This document shows, piece after piece, positions 6,225-12,839 of a stretch of DNA of 14,045 bases. Below the pieces are notes generated by a model, which was not told the origin of the DNA, made no database searches, and saw nothing but the letters and a program-made list of their open reading frames with translations. The position numbers and the translations under genes were made by a program. Origin of the DNA: Solirubrobacterales bacterium (GTDB lineage: Bacteria; Actinomycetota; Thermoleophilia; Solirubrobacterales; Solirubrobacteraceae); the NCBI GenBank assembly GCA_017354065.1, contig JAFMRN010000028.1:1-14045 (forward strand), given 5' to 3'. Every line of letters begins with the position of its first letter. Position 1 is the stretch's first letter.

Positions 6225-7579
6225 GCGTGCGCCGCGCCTTGGGGTCGTTGGGGTCTGAGGCCGGGCAGGACCTGGTCGAGTACGTCGGCTTGATCGCGGT
6301 TGTCGCGATCCTGATCGGCGGTGTGTTGTCGATCGCCCCAGGCCTGGGGCGGACGATTGGCCACGGGATCGGGTGTCTGGTCGAGAACCTGATCGATCAA
6401 AACGCGAGCTGTTCTGTTCTGAGCGCCCCCAAACCGGTCCTAACCCCGGCTGAGCAGCAGCGCGATAGAGCGCAGGCAGAAGCGATCGCGACCGCCCAGT
6501 GGGTCCTCTCAAGAACGTCTGACCGGAAGGTCGCGGCGGCGCTGCACGCTGACGCGCTGCATAACCCCGGTCCGCTTGGAGCGTTGCTCGGGCGTGCGGC
6601 CACGCCGACGTACGTAGCCGCGCTCCGGGAGGAATACCAACACAAGGTTCAGGCGGTCGACAGTTTCAACTCGCTGTTGGCGGTTATGCCGCTGAGTACA
6701 TGGGAGCAGATCGCTGGGGATCCGAGTCTGTTGCAAACGACGCTGGGGCGTCCCGTGACAGCCGAGGACTTCGCGGTGATCGAGGCGGCTGACAACACGG
6801 ACTCCCGGAAGGTCTCCGAGGCAAACGCTGAAGTCCGGCGGGTGGTTCAACGAATGTCAGCGAAAGTTGGCCGGGCGAGGCTCGCTTCGACGCTCGGGCG
6901 GGCGCTGAACGATCCCACGCGGATGCGGGCGCTGCTCGGTCATTCTCCAACCTCCGAGGACATTGCGGCGCTCACGCAGCAATACGAGTCGAACTCCGAT
7001 GGCACAGCGGGCATGGTCGCAGTACCTACTGGGATCGGTGCGGTCGCTGCGGGTCCCGCACGACTCGCGGGGGGCGTCGCACGCCTCGCGGGGGCTGGCG
7101 CGAGATCCGTAGCAGCGGGCGCGGCCGCCGGCGTCACGGGTCTAGCGTCGGCTGCGGGCAGTCTGACGGGAACGGCCGGCCGCATGGCCGGTCGCGCTGC
7201 TGGTGAGAGTGGCCAACCAAAGCTAAATCCTGGAAAGCCGCAGTGGAAGTACAACGCTGAGAACGGCGCGCTTGCTGAACAACGAGGGTTTGCGGAGTCG
7301 GTAGGCCGTGGTGAGATTCCGCTGAGACGTCCGACTGGCGTCAACGAAAATGGCCCAGACTGGATAACGTATGACCGGCGCTTGGGCCGGATTAACGTAT
7401 ATGACGCAAAGTTCAGCGCTCGCGGACGTTGGCCGTCCTCGATCCCGGAGGCAACGCAGCAGCGATGGCTGTCCGATGTGGCCGACGCTGTGCAGAGTTA
7501 CTCCGGTCCAGGAGCCGCGAACATCAAGCGAGCATTCACGAACCGGGACATTAACTGGCGTATCTACCGGGCCCCGTAA
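6221..7579 (+). CDS. Polymorphic toxin: Flp-pilin-like N-terminus with C-terminal PD-(D/E)XK-like nuclease domain
   Basis: The start at ATG 6221 gives 452 aa; GTG 6206 would add five residues. Residues 8-40 form a Flp/type IVb pilin signature: Gly15 followed by QDLVEY, with Glu and Tyr at +5 and +6 from the predicted prepilin peptidase cut, then a hydrophobic helix VGLIAVVAILIGGVL. Residues about 65-260 are a soluble, mostly helical stretch with two related segments (NPGPLGALLGRAATPTYVAAL and DPTRMRALLGHSPTSEDIAAL). An Ala/Gly-rich segment follows (about 265-330). The C-terminal domain (about 338-452) has Glu353 in ALAEQRGF, Asp380 in GPDWITYD and DAK (Asp395, Lys397) in INVYDAKFS, matching a PD-(D/E)XK nuclease active site. 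Candidate immunity genes follow directly. Flp pilins are normally under 80 aa, so this looks like a toxin exported or displayed through a Tad-type system. Nuclease activity and export route are inferred. Confidence 0.72.
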   Translation: MSVRRALGSLGSEAGQDLVEYVGLIAVVAILIGGVLSIAPGLGRTIGHGIGCLVENLIDQNASCSVLSAPKPVLTPAEQQRDRAQAEAIATAQWVLSRTSDRKVAAALHADALHNPGPLGALLGRAATPTYVAALREEYQHKVQAVDSFNSLLAVMPLSTWEQIAGDPSLLQTTLGRPVTAEDFAVIEAADNTDSRKVSEANAEVRRVVQRMSAKVGRARLASTLGRALNDPTRMRALLGHSPTSEDIAALTQQYESNSDGTAGMVAVPTGIGAVAAGPARLAGGVARLAGAGARSVAAGAAAGVTGLASAAGSLTGTAGRMAGRAAGESGQPKLNPGKPQWKYNAENGALAEQRGFAESVGRGEIPLRRPTGVNENGPDWITYDRRLGRINVYDAKFSARGRWPSSIPEATQQRWLSDVADAVQSYSGPGAANIKRAFTNRDINWRIYRAP

Positions 7580-7595
7580 GCGACCTGGGAAGCAG

Positions 7596-7880
7596 ATGGC
7601 AACTTTAGTTCTCAAACTCACTCCTCAGACTTACATCAAGTGGTCAAACACCACCGACAGTCCCGTGGGTCCGGTCATGTCCGGATCTGAAATGAGGCGT
7701 GACTTGGAAGAAGTGGACGGGTTGGAGCCTGCAGCCGTAAAGGCCTTGTTGGAACGGGTCGATGAGCGGGGAACCAGCGATCCCGACCTCACGCTTCAGG
7801 AGGCGCTCGCCGGGAACCGCGCCGGGCCTGATGAGGAGGAGCTCAGCGTCGAGGAGATCCTTGAGCAGTACTCAAGCTGA
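7596..7880 (+). CDS. Small acidic protein, probable cognate immunity protein
   Basis: A 94-aa protein starting at ATG 7596, 16 bases after the toxin stop, with a modest GGGA at 7587-7590. The frame is open upstream but that part overlaps the toxin gene. It begins with a beta-like stretch (TLVLKLTPQTYIKWSN) and ends in an acidic helix (DEEELSVEEILEQYSS). A WSNTTDSPVGPVMS motif near residues 16-29 recalls small actinobacterial hypothetical proteins, but I cannot name the family. Its position directly after the nuclease domain and its strong negative charge suggest it neutralises that domain. This rests on context. Confidence 0.6.
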   Translation: MATLVLKLTPQTYIKWSNTTDSPVGPVMSGSEMRRDLEEVDGLEPAAVKALLERVDERGTSDPDLTLQEALAGNRAGPDEEELSVEEILEQYSS

Positions 7881-7948
7881 CGTGTCCGCCCAGCGGTCAC
7901 GGCCGGTCGTTCGTGGCTCCATGTCGAGTCCCAGGGGCCAGTGTTCTG

Positions 7949-8419
7949 ATGACAGCTACACACGCACTGACATTGGATAACTACAACACGCTCGATCTTC
8001 CTGGTCCGGACCAGGAGGCGATCGAAACAGATGTGTGTGATCTGCTCGCCTGTCTCAACGGCGCCAGCCGGTTTTCAGCCGTCCTCTGGAAGCTCCCGGA
8101 CGGTCTCGACCTCGATGAGGTGTCCGAGGACGACCCTGCTCATGAGCACTACATCCAGTGCGCGGGGGACTTCAACGGGCGGATGACGTGCGAGATCCGC
8201 GAGCTTGTCGATGGTAAGCCCCGCCATTATGTCCTCGGTCGCGCAGCTGAGGCCGACGAGCATGCTTTGGCTGATCAGATTGTGCCCTGGAATGGTTACG
8301 AGGCAAGAGTCCATCCCAACGAGGTGCTGACAGGAGGAGAGGTCGCCGACTTGTTCCGGCATTACTACCGAACGGGCACGAACCCGAGCACCTACAGTCA
8401 TCGGCTGCTCGGCCTGTAG
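7949..8419 (+). CDS. Imm1-like candidate immunity protein
   Basis: A 156-aa acidic protein from ATG 7949; GTG 7913 is an alternative start that adds 12 residues. Motifs include HYIQCAGDFNGRMTCEIREL, then KPRHYVLGR, and a C-terminal helix EVLTGGEVADLFRHYYRTG. That order (a YxQxxG strand, a (T/C)xEIR strand, then a helix with FxxYxxTG) resembles the Imm1-type immunity proteins common next to actinobacterial polymorphic toxins. It lies in the same run of genes as the toxin, 68 bases after the first immunity candidate. No toxin partner of its own is present, so it may protect against a related toxin of other strains. Confidence 0.55.
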   Translation: MTATHALTLDNYNTLDLPGPDQEAIETDVCDLLACLNGASRFSAVLWKLPDGLDLDEVSEDDPAHEHYIQCAGDFNGRMTCEIRELVDGKPRHYVLGRAAEADEHALADQIVPWNGYEARVHPNEVLTGGEVADLFRHYYRTGTNPSTYSHRLLGL

Positions 8420-8451
8420 ACCCAGCGACTTCAGATGGCCGGAGGACGGCG

Positions 8452-8695
8452 ATGAGCATGGAGCTCGTGGAACCTCGTGCGCGCAATCCAGCAGGACGGA
8501 CCCGGAACGAGCGAGGCCGACCTTGACGCGCTAGTTTTCGAGTTTGAGCGGCGCGTGCCGCATCCGCGCGCTAGCGCCCTGATCGACTGGCCCGCGACCG
8601 ACCCCGAGGCAAAGGCGCGTCTCGCCGGACGTAAGGATTTGACCCCGGAGGAGATCGTCGAGTTGGCACTGGCTTACAAGCCGATCCAGCTTTAG
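8452..8695 (+). pseudogene. Bacteriocin immunity-like gene with a one-base frameshift
   Basis: The main frame (to TAG 8695) encodes FERRVPHPRASALIDWP, then DLTPEEIVELALAYKPIQL, a pattern of small actinobacterial bacteriocin-immunity proteins (conserved HPxxSxLIxWP and TPEEIV). It lacks a good start: only a GTG at 8477 with no ribosome binding site. In another frame, ATG 8452 has a strong GGAGGA five bases upstream (8441-8446) and reads MSMELVE, the expected start of this family. Removing one C of the CC at 8473-8474 joins the two parts into an 80-aa protein beginning MSMELVELVRAIQQDG. So there is either a real frameshift that inactivated the gene, or a sequencing error. It is a third immunity candidate in the cassette. 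Confidence 0.7.
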
Positions 8696-8696
8696 G

Positions 8697-9053
8697 TTGC
8701 CCGGGGTGCCGCAGGACCGTCAGGCCGAATTTGTGACCTCCGATTACGCTGCGGTCGATGTGCTGCGAGGAAAGGCCTTTCAGCCAATGATGTCCTTGTC
8801 GTCGCTCGGTGACCGGCCCGCTACTGACGAGCTGTCGGCCCTGATGAATCAGTTGACTGAGCTTGAGCGGCTTGCGGCTGAACGTGAGATCGGGCAGGCC
8901 ATCGAGTTTTGCCCGGTCAACTCAAGCGGCAGCCCGATCCCGGATGAGGAGGATTTTGTCGTGTCCATAGACCCGTTCAGCCATCGCTGGGCGCTGGCAC
9001 ACGGCAACCTCGGACGGTTCTGGGAGAGCACCAACGGTTCCGGAGATGAATAG
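8697..9053 (+). CDS. Orphan acidic protein, no family recognised
   Basis: A 118-aa frame from TTG 8697, or 115 aa from GTG 8706; neither has a clear ribosome binding site, so the start is doubtful. It begins one base after the preceding gene's stop. The middle (ATDELSALMNQLTELERLAAEREIG) is likely a helix or short coiled coil, followed by a strand-rich acidic end (DEEDFVVSIDPFSHRWALAHG). It might be another immunity or accessory protein of the cassette. Its TAG lies just one base before the left inverted repeat of the insertion sequence, so the insertion may have come close to, or replaced, its original end. Confidence 0.45.
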   Translation: MPGVPQDRQAEFVTSDYAAVDVLRGKAFQPMMSLSSLGDRPATDELSALMNQLTELERLAAEREIGQAIEFCPVNSSGSPIPDEEDFVVSIDPFSHRWALAHGNLGRFWESTNGSGDE

Positions 9054-9068
9054 CCCTGGGTTCTGTTC

Positions 9069-9992
9069 CTAGTTGGTTACTGGTCTAGGGAGATCGATCT
9101 GGACAGATTCTGGATCAGCGTAATAGCGGTCCTCGATCTCTGACGGGGTACGCATCCCAAGCTCTCCGTGAAGGCGCTGGTGGTTCCACCAGAACACCCA
9201 GTCCAGGGTCGCGAGCTCGAGCTGCTCCACGGTTCGCCACGGACCCTGGCGACGGATCAGCTCGGTCTTATAGAGCCCGTTGACCGCTTCAGCGAGCGCG
9301 TTGTCGTAGCTGTCGCCGACGGTGCCGGTGGAGGGCTGGGCGCCGAGTTCGAGGATCCGGTCGGTGTAGACCAGCGACATGTAGTTCGAGCCATGGTCTG
9401 AGTGATGTGTCAGGCCGCTCAGATCGCCGGCATCGAAGGCGGCCATCTCCAAGGCCTGGAGCGGGAGAACGTCAGCTTTGAGAGTTCGAGCGACGTTCCA
9501 GCCCACGATCCGACGGCTGTAGGCGTCGGTCACGAACGCGACATAGGCGAACCCCTGATGTGTTCGTACATACGTGATGTCCGCTACCCACAAGCGCCGT
9601 GGAGCCACCGGTTTGAAATCACGCTGCACCAAGTCCAGCGGCCTCGCACCCTCAGGGTCAGGCTTGGTCGTGTAGACGCGTTTGGAGCGCTTCACGCCCT
9701 GCAAGCTGTTCAGGGCCATGATTCGGGCGGTCTGGTCCCGGCCGAGCTGCCAGCCCTCACGCCGCATCAGCGCGTGCATCTTCCGCACGCCGTAGACGCC
9801 GTAGTTCTCAGCATGCAGCCGGACGATCTCCTGGCCCAACAGCTCATCTCGGATCGCCCTGGCGGACCTCGGGCGGGTCTTCGCTGCCCGATACCCGCGT
9901 GAGGTCAGGAACCCACCTTCTGTCGCGCCCAGGACGCGGCAGATCGGCTCGACCCCGAAACGATCGCGGTGCTCATCAATAAAGGCGATCAT
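9069..9992 (-). CDS. IS3-family transposase OrfB, DDE integrase domain
   Basis: A 307-aa protein with an N-terminal HTH_21-like part (HAENYGVYGVRKMHALMRREG at about 60-80) and an rve catalytic domain. The DDE triad is visible: Asp138 in WVADITYV, Asp199 in HHSDHGSNY and Glu235 in DNALAEAVNGLYKTELI, with 35 residues between the last two, as in the IS3 family. The C-terminus has the usual WWNHQRLHGELGMRTPSE motif. It overlaps orfA by ATGA; in this family a programmed frameshift usually makes an OrfAB fusion, and a TTTTTC run in the end of orfA (10023-10027) is a possible slip site. Both frames look intact, so it may be active. Confidence 0.93.
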   Translation of the reverse strand: MIAFIDEHRDRFGVEPICRVLGATEGGFLTSRGYRAAKTRPRSARAIRDELLGQEIVRLHAENYGVYGVRKMHALMRREGWQLGRDQTARIMALNSLQGVKRSKRVYTTKPDPEGARPLDLVQRDFKPVAPRRLWVADITYVRTHQGFAYVAFVTDAYSRRIVGWNVARTLKADVLPLQALEMAAFDAGDLSGLTHHSDHGSNYMSLVYTDRILELGAQPSTGTVGDSYDNALAEAVNGLYKTELIRRQGPWRTVEQLELATLDWVFWWNHQRLHGELGMRTPSEIEDRYYADPESVQIDLPRPVTN

Positions 9993-10306
9993 CTCGGTGT
10001 GGGGCGGTCGAGCTCCTTCGCGAAAAACGCCGACGCGCTCTTCAGGATCTCGTTCGCGCGGCGCAGCTCAGCGTTTTCGCGCTTTAGGCGTTTGATCTCG
10101 GCCTGCTCATCACTGCTCGGCTGATCGTCGCTGAGACCCGCGTCGGTCTCATAGCGCTGGCGCCACTTGCGCAACGTCTCCGGTGCGACACCAAGCCGCG
10201 ATCCGACGTGCCGCAGCGCGGCCGTGTCGTTCACGTGATCCGGTGCGGCCTCTTCCAACATCCGCAAAGCACGCTGGCGGAACTCCGCAGAGTAATGACG
10301 GGGCAT
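9989..10306 (-). CDS. IS3-family transposase OrfA, helix-turn-helix protein
   Basis: A 105-aa protein typical of OrfA: MPRHYSAEFRQRAL start, helix-turn-helix around residues 25-50 (SRLGVAPETLRKWRQRY), then a leucine-zipper-like coiled coil at about 68-90 (IKRLKRENAELRRANEILK) ending SASAFFAKELDRP. It binds the IS ends and forms the N-terminal part of the OrfAB transposase. Its TGA overlaps the ATG of orfB. Confidence 0.92.
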   Translation of the reverse strand: MPRHYSAEFRQRALRMLEEAAPDHVNDTAALRHVGSRLGVAPETLRKWRQRYETDAGLSDDQPSSDEQAEIKRLKRENAELRRANEILKSASAFFAKELDRPTPR

Positions 10307-10446
10307 GATTCATCCTCTCAAACAGGACGGAACCAAACCCAGGACGATTCAGCCTCCTAGCCGGGGTCGGTCGGACAGATGATGCAGGACCGGCCAGTGG
10401 CTTTGATGCAGCTCACCGACGTGCGACCCAGAATCCGCGTCGAAGT

Positions 10447-10467
10447 GGTACCCACGGGCGGTACCCA
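10447..10467 (+). promoter_or_regulatory. Two GGTACCCA sites, candidate integrase arm-type sites (right)
   Basis: Exact copies at 10447-10454 and 10460-10467, 13 bases apart, 30 bases inside the right repeat. They match the four copies at the left end. In the circular form the 86-bp core would be flanked by two sites on one side and four on the other. The rest of 10344-10497 shows no gene. Confidence 0.65.
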
Positions 10468-10497
10468 CCGCGCCCCCGCAAGGCCCGGCCTACACCA

Positions 10498-10610
<113 letters not shown>

Positions 10611-10628
10611 AGCATGCTGCCGGACGGT

Positions 10629-10660
10629 GCCGGCGCGCCGACCGATGGTAGCGCGCCGGC
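10629..10660 (-). terminator. Strong hairpin after the NlpC/P60-like gene
   Basis: GCCGGCGCGC (10629-10638) and GCGCGCCGGC (10651-10660) form a perfect 10-bp stem with a 12-base loop, 12 bases beyond the peptidase stop on the minus strand. There is no T run. It lies between the peptidase and the tRNA, where it would limit read-through; it may overlap the tRNA promoter. Confidence 0.5.
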
Positions 10661-10672
10661 ATCAGTGCTCAG

Positions 10673-11188
10673 CTAGAGCCCGGCGGGGTGGCGGGCGACG
10701 TAACCCGAAGTGTCGCGCATCGTGTGGGACCAGCGGGTGCCGGTGGAGTCCAGCGTGTTGGTGTCAAAGCGGCGCCCGTTGATGGTCATGAACGCGTGGC
10801 CTGAGTTGGCGAAGATCGTGACGTGCTTGCCGGGGCCGGGCTCGCCGAAGGTCTCCAGGCCGGTCGAGTCATCCGGGGTCGACAGCAGGCCGGCAGCGTG
10901 GAGCACGTAGGAAACCGACCCGGAGCAGTCATAGCCGGAGGCGTCGAATGAGCTATGGCCGCCGCCGTAGGAGTACGGGGCGTGCGCGATACGGGTGCCC
11001 GCGGCGAACATCTTCGTCAACAGCGTGTCGGTGCGGTCGGGATGGTGAACCGCTGGCTTGTGGGCCGCCCGGCGCGGCGCGTGGTGACGGCTATGCGACG
11101 TGGCCGCGATGGCGGCGGTGGGGGCGATCAGCAGCGTGCTTGCGGTGGCAAGCGCAGCGAGCGCTCGCCCGTTGGACGAGTTGGACAT
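10673..11188 (-). CDS. Secreted NlpC/P60-like cysteine peptidase (peptidoglycan hydrolase)
   Basis: A 171-aa exported protein. It has a signal peptide (RALAALATASTLLIAPTAAIA, cut near residue 29), a His/Arg-rich linker (31-50), and a small NlpC/P60-like domain. The YSYGGGHSSFDASGYDCSGS stretch (72-91) contains the catalytic Cys88, and His131 in NSGHAFMTINGRRFDT is the likely catalytic base. Such enzymes usually cut peptide stems of cell-wall peptidoglycan. The domain is short and the SGHAFM block is a common actinobacterial variant, so the exact bond is unknown. Start ATG 11188 has AAGGAG seven bases upstream (11196-11201). The long structured leader suggests regulation after transcription starts. 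Confidence 0.82.
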   Translation of the reverse strand: MSNSSNGRALAALATASTLLIAPTAAIAATSHSRHHAPRRAAHKPAVHHPDRTDTLLTKMFAAGTRIAHAPYSYGGGHSSFDASGYDCSGSVSYVLHAAGLLSTPDDSTGLETFGEPGPGKHVTIFANSGHAFMTINGRRFDTNTLDSTGTRWSHTMRDTSGYVARHPAGL

Positions 11189-11207
11189 TTGGCGGCTCCT
11201 TCCGGCC

Positions 11208-11312
11208 GGATCACGCGCACGACGTCAGAGCCCGCAGCAGCGGGGGCGTGGGTGCATCTGAATCCGGAGGGAGCCCGGGCTCTACCCACGCCGACGCGTC
11301 GGCTCGTGATCC
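11208..11312 (-). ncRNA. Multi-stem leader RNA upstream of the peptidase gene, riboswitch-like, class unknown
   Basis: On the minus strand, GGATCACG (11305-11312) pairs perfectly with CGTGATCC (11208-11215) and closes a multibranch fold. Inside are a perfect 9-bp helix GGCGTGGGT/ACCCACGCC (11284-11292 with 11245-11253) capped by GAGCCCGGGCTC, a hairpin CCCGC-TGCT-GCGGG (11231-11244), and the palindrome CCGACGCGTCGG (11291-11302), which competes for two bases of the 9-bp helix. The closing stem ends six bases before the Shine-Dalgarno sequence. NlpC/P60 genes in actinobacteria are often under the ydaO c-di-AMP riboswitch, but I do not find its conserved sequence blocks, so I leave the class open. 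Confidence 0.45.
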
Positions 11313-11394
11313 TTGTTCACCGTCGAGATGACGGCAGGCGGCAACCTGGTTTGACTTGGATTAGGGAGCGGAGGAGCTAAGCAGGCGGCCTGCA

Positions 11395-11415
11395 GGTCAA
11401 TGTGTCCGCCATCAC
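11395..11415 (-). promoter_or_regulatory. CRP-like site next to a possible -35 element
   Basis: The minus strand reads GTGATGGCGGACACA (11401-11415), fitting the GTG-N6-GNCACA pattern described for actinobacterial Crp, directly followed by TTGACC (11395-11400), a possible -35. A TAGCTC lies 15 bases further but is a poor -10. Crp control of cell-wall hydrolases is known in streptomycetes and mycobacteria; here it is inferred from sequence only. Confidence 0.35.
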
Positions 11416-11657
11416 ACAAGTCTCGCCCGCCGCGAAAATTTGGTCAGCACTCTGACCGTCTTTCAGATCCATTTAGGCATTTACCGGGGTCTTGCAAAAA
11501 ATCCTGCATAGCGCCCGGAAGCAAGCGATCGCCCAGAGCCCTGGAACTTCCCAACCCCCCACGCGCGCGACGGGGGTCGCGCCGCTACCCTGGCTCAGCA
11601 ACGGTAACGGCCCAACCCCCCGCTGACTGGCGCACCCTTGGGAAGTTGCAGGGCAGC
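11416..11657. other. Gene-free stretch between the sensor kinase and the peptidase leader
   Basis: An AT-richer block at about 11431-11505 stands out from its surroundings and contains a perfect hairpin GGTCAG-CACT-CTGACC (11442-11457) and an A6 run (11496-11501). A 7-bp stem GCGCGAC-GGGG-GTCGCGC lies at 11565-11582, possibly the end of the kinase transcript but without a T run. GGAACTTCCCAA (11543-11554) and TTGGGAAGTTGC (11638-11649) are near-perfect inverted copies. No convincing gene. Confidence 0.4.
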
Positions 11658-12839
11658 CTACCCCGCGGCGCGGACGCTGAAGCGCACGCGCGTGCCGACC
11701 TCGCTGTCAGGCAGCCAGATCCGGCCCCCGTGAGCGTCGATGATCGCGCGCGCTACCGACAGCCCCAGCCCGGCGCCGTCGCTGTTACGCGCCTCATCTC
11801 CGGACCCGCGATAGAAGGTCTCGAACACGCGCTCGCGGTCGGCCGCGGAGATGCCGCTCCCACTGTCAGCAACCTCGACCTCGATCATCTCGCTGAGCCG
11901 CTCAGCCCGGACCACGACGGTGCCGTCCGCCGGCGAGTGCCGGATCGCGTTCTGGATCAGGTTGAACAACACGCGCTGGAGCTTCTCCGGGTTGGCGCGC
12001 GCATGGCAGCTGCCGCCGGGTAGCTGGGTTCTGACGGCGACGCCCTTGTGCTCGGCGTCGGCCTGCATCGCGTCCACGGTTTCTGCGAGCAGCTGGTCGA
12101 CCGAGACCTGCTCAAGCGTCCAGGTGATGTCTCCGGCCTCCAGCCGGGCCAGCTCGAACAGGTCATCGATCAGCGCTGACAGCGCATGGATGTGGGTCAG
12201 CATCCGGCGCACGTAGTCACGCCGCAGCGGGCCGTCGACCACCTCGTCATCGATCGCTTCGGCCAGCAGCTGCAACGAGGTGATCGGCGTGCGCAGGTCA
12301 TGCGACGCCGCCGCCACCAGGTGACGGCGGGCCGACTCGGCCTGATCCCGCGCGGCCTCCTCGCGCAACAAAAGCGTCTGCATCGCGACCGTGGCCTCGC
12401 ACAGCTGGCGCAGCTCAGTGGCGCTGGAGACCTCGAGTTCCAGCTCACGCTCACCGGCGCCGACGGCCAGCAGGCCGTCACGGATCCGCGCTACATCGCG
12501 GTTCAGCGCGCCCGCCAGCCGTGTCGCGACGGCGACCCCCGCGACCCCGCTGAGCAGCGCGATCACCCCGACCAGGATCGCGTCCTTGTTGGACACGAAC
12601 ATCAGCACGCAGAAGATCGCCAGCGCGATCAACAGCGGCGCGAGAACCAGCGCGATCGTCACTGCCAGCTGGTCCGAGAGCGACAGTGGCCGGCGCAGCA
12701 GCAGCTCGCTGCCGGCTGCCGCAACCAAAGCGATTCCCAGCAGCGCCAGCGCGATGATCAGCGTGTGCGCCCCGCCGAGCTCCAGATAGCTGAGCACCAG
12801 CGCCCCGGCGACCACTCCAAGCCCGAGGAGATACTTCAT
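11658..12839 (-). CDS. Sensor histidine kinase, membrane-bound
   Basis: A 393-aa kinase. Residues 1-105 contain four hydrophobic segments (about 3-18, 26-43, 58-82, 87-105) with very short loops, so it lacks a large extracellular sensor and probably senses within the membrane or through a partner. A HAMP-like linker (about 106-160) precedes HisKA, with phospho-acceptor His180 in AASHDLRTPI. The ATPase domain has the N box FNLIQNAIRHS (291-302), G1 DSGSGI (325-330), an F-box region FETFYRGSG and G2 GAGLGL (355-360). All catalytic motifs are intact. The start ATG overlaps the response regulator stop by ATGA, so the two form a cognate pair. Confidence 0.93.
   Translation of the reverse strand: MKYLLGLGVVAGALVLSYLELGGAHTLIIALALLGIALVAAAGSELLLRRPLSLSDQLAVTIALVLAPLLIALAIFCVLMFVSNKDAILVGVIALLSGVAGVAVATRLAGALNRDVARIRDGLLAVGAGERELELEVSSATELRQLCEATVAMQTLLLREEAARDQAESARRHLVAAASHDLRTPITSLQLLAEAIDDEVVDGPLRRDYVRRMLTHIHALSALIDDLFELARLEAGDITWTLEQVSVDQLLAETVDAMQADAEHKGVAVRTQLPGGSCHARANPEKLQRVLFNLIQNAIRHSPADGTVVVRAERLSEMIEVEVADSGSGISAADRERVFETFYRGSGDEARNSDGAGLGLSVARAIIDAHGGRIWLPDSEVGTRVRFSVRAAG

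Larger units (their letters stand above)
9055..10343 (-). mobile_element. IS3-family insertion sequence
   Basis: About 1.29 kb with orfA and orfB transposase genes on the minus strand. Imperfect terminal inverted repeats are CCTGGGTTCTGTTCC (9055-9069) and GGAACCAAACCCAGG (10329-10343), 13 of 15 matching. The exact ends may differ by a base or two. I see no short target duplication next to the repeats, which would fit an old or rearranged insertion. It sits between the toxin/immunity genes and the right attachment arm. Confidence 0.85.

Noticed and set aside
5783..6400. Minus-strand frame, and the similar plus-strand peptide at 4035-4223 (both begin MIAAS and share TGGQSRE and AARRADLDG)
   Set aside because: The peptide similarity comes from the palindromic repeat. 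The copies differ by several single-base indels, the DNA folds on itself, and the minus frame also runs antisense to the toxin start. I treat it as a repeat, not a gene.
11189..11420. ydaO (c-di-AMP) riboswitch
   Set aside because: Gene context fits, but conserved blocks such as CCGACAGCTAAC are absent, so only an unclassified structured leader is reported.
11400..12023. Plus-strand 207-codon frame with an upstream GGAGGAG
   Set aside because: It runs through the intergenic block and antisense into the histidine kinase, and shows no family character.
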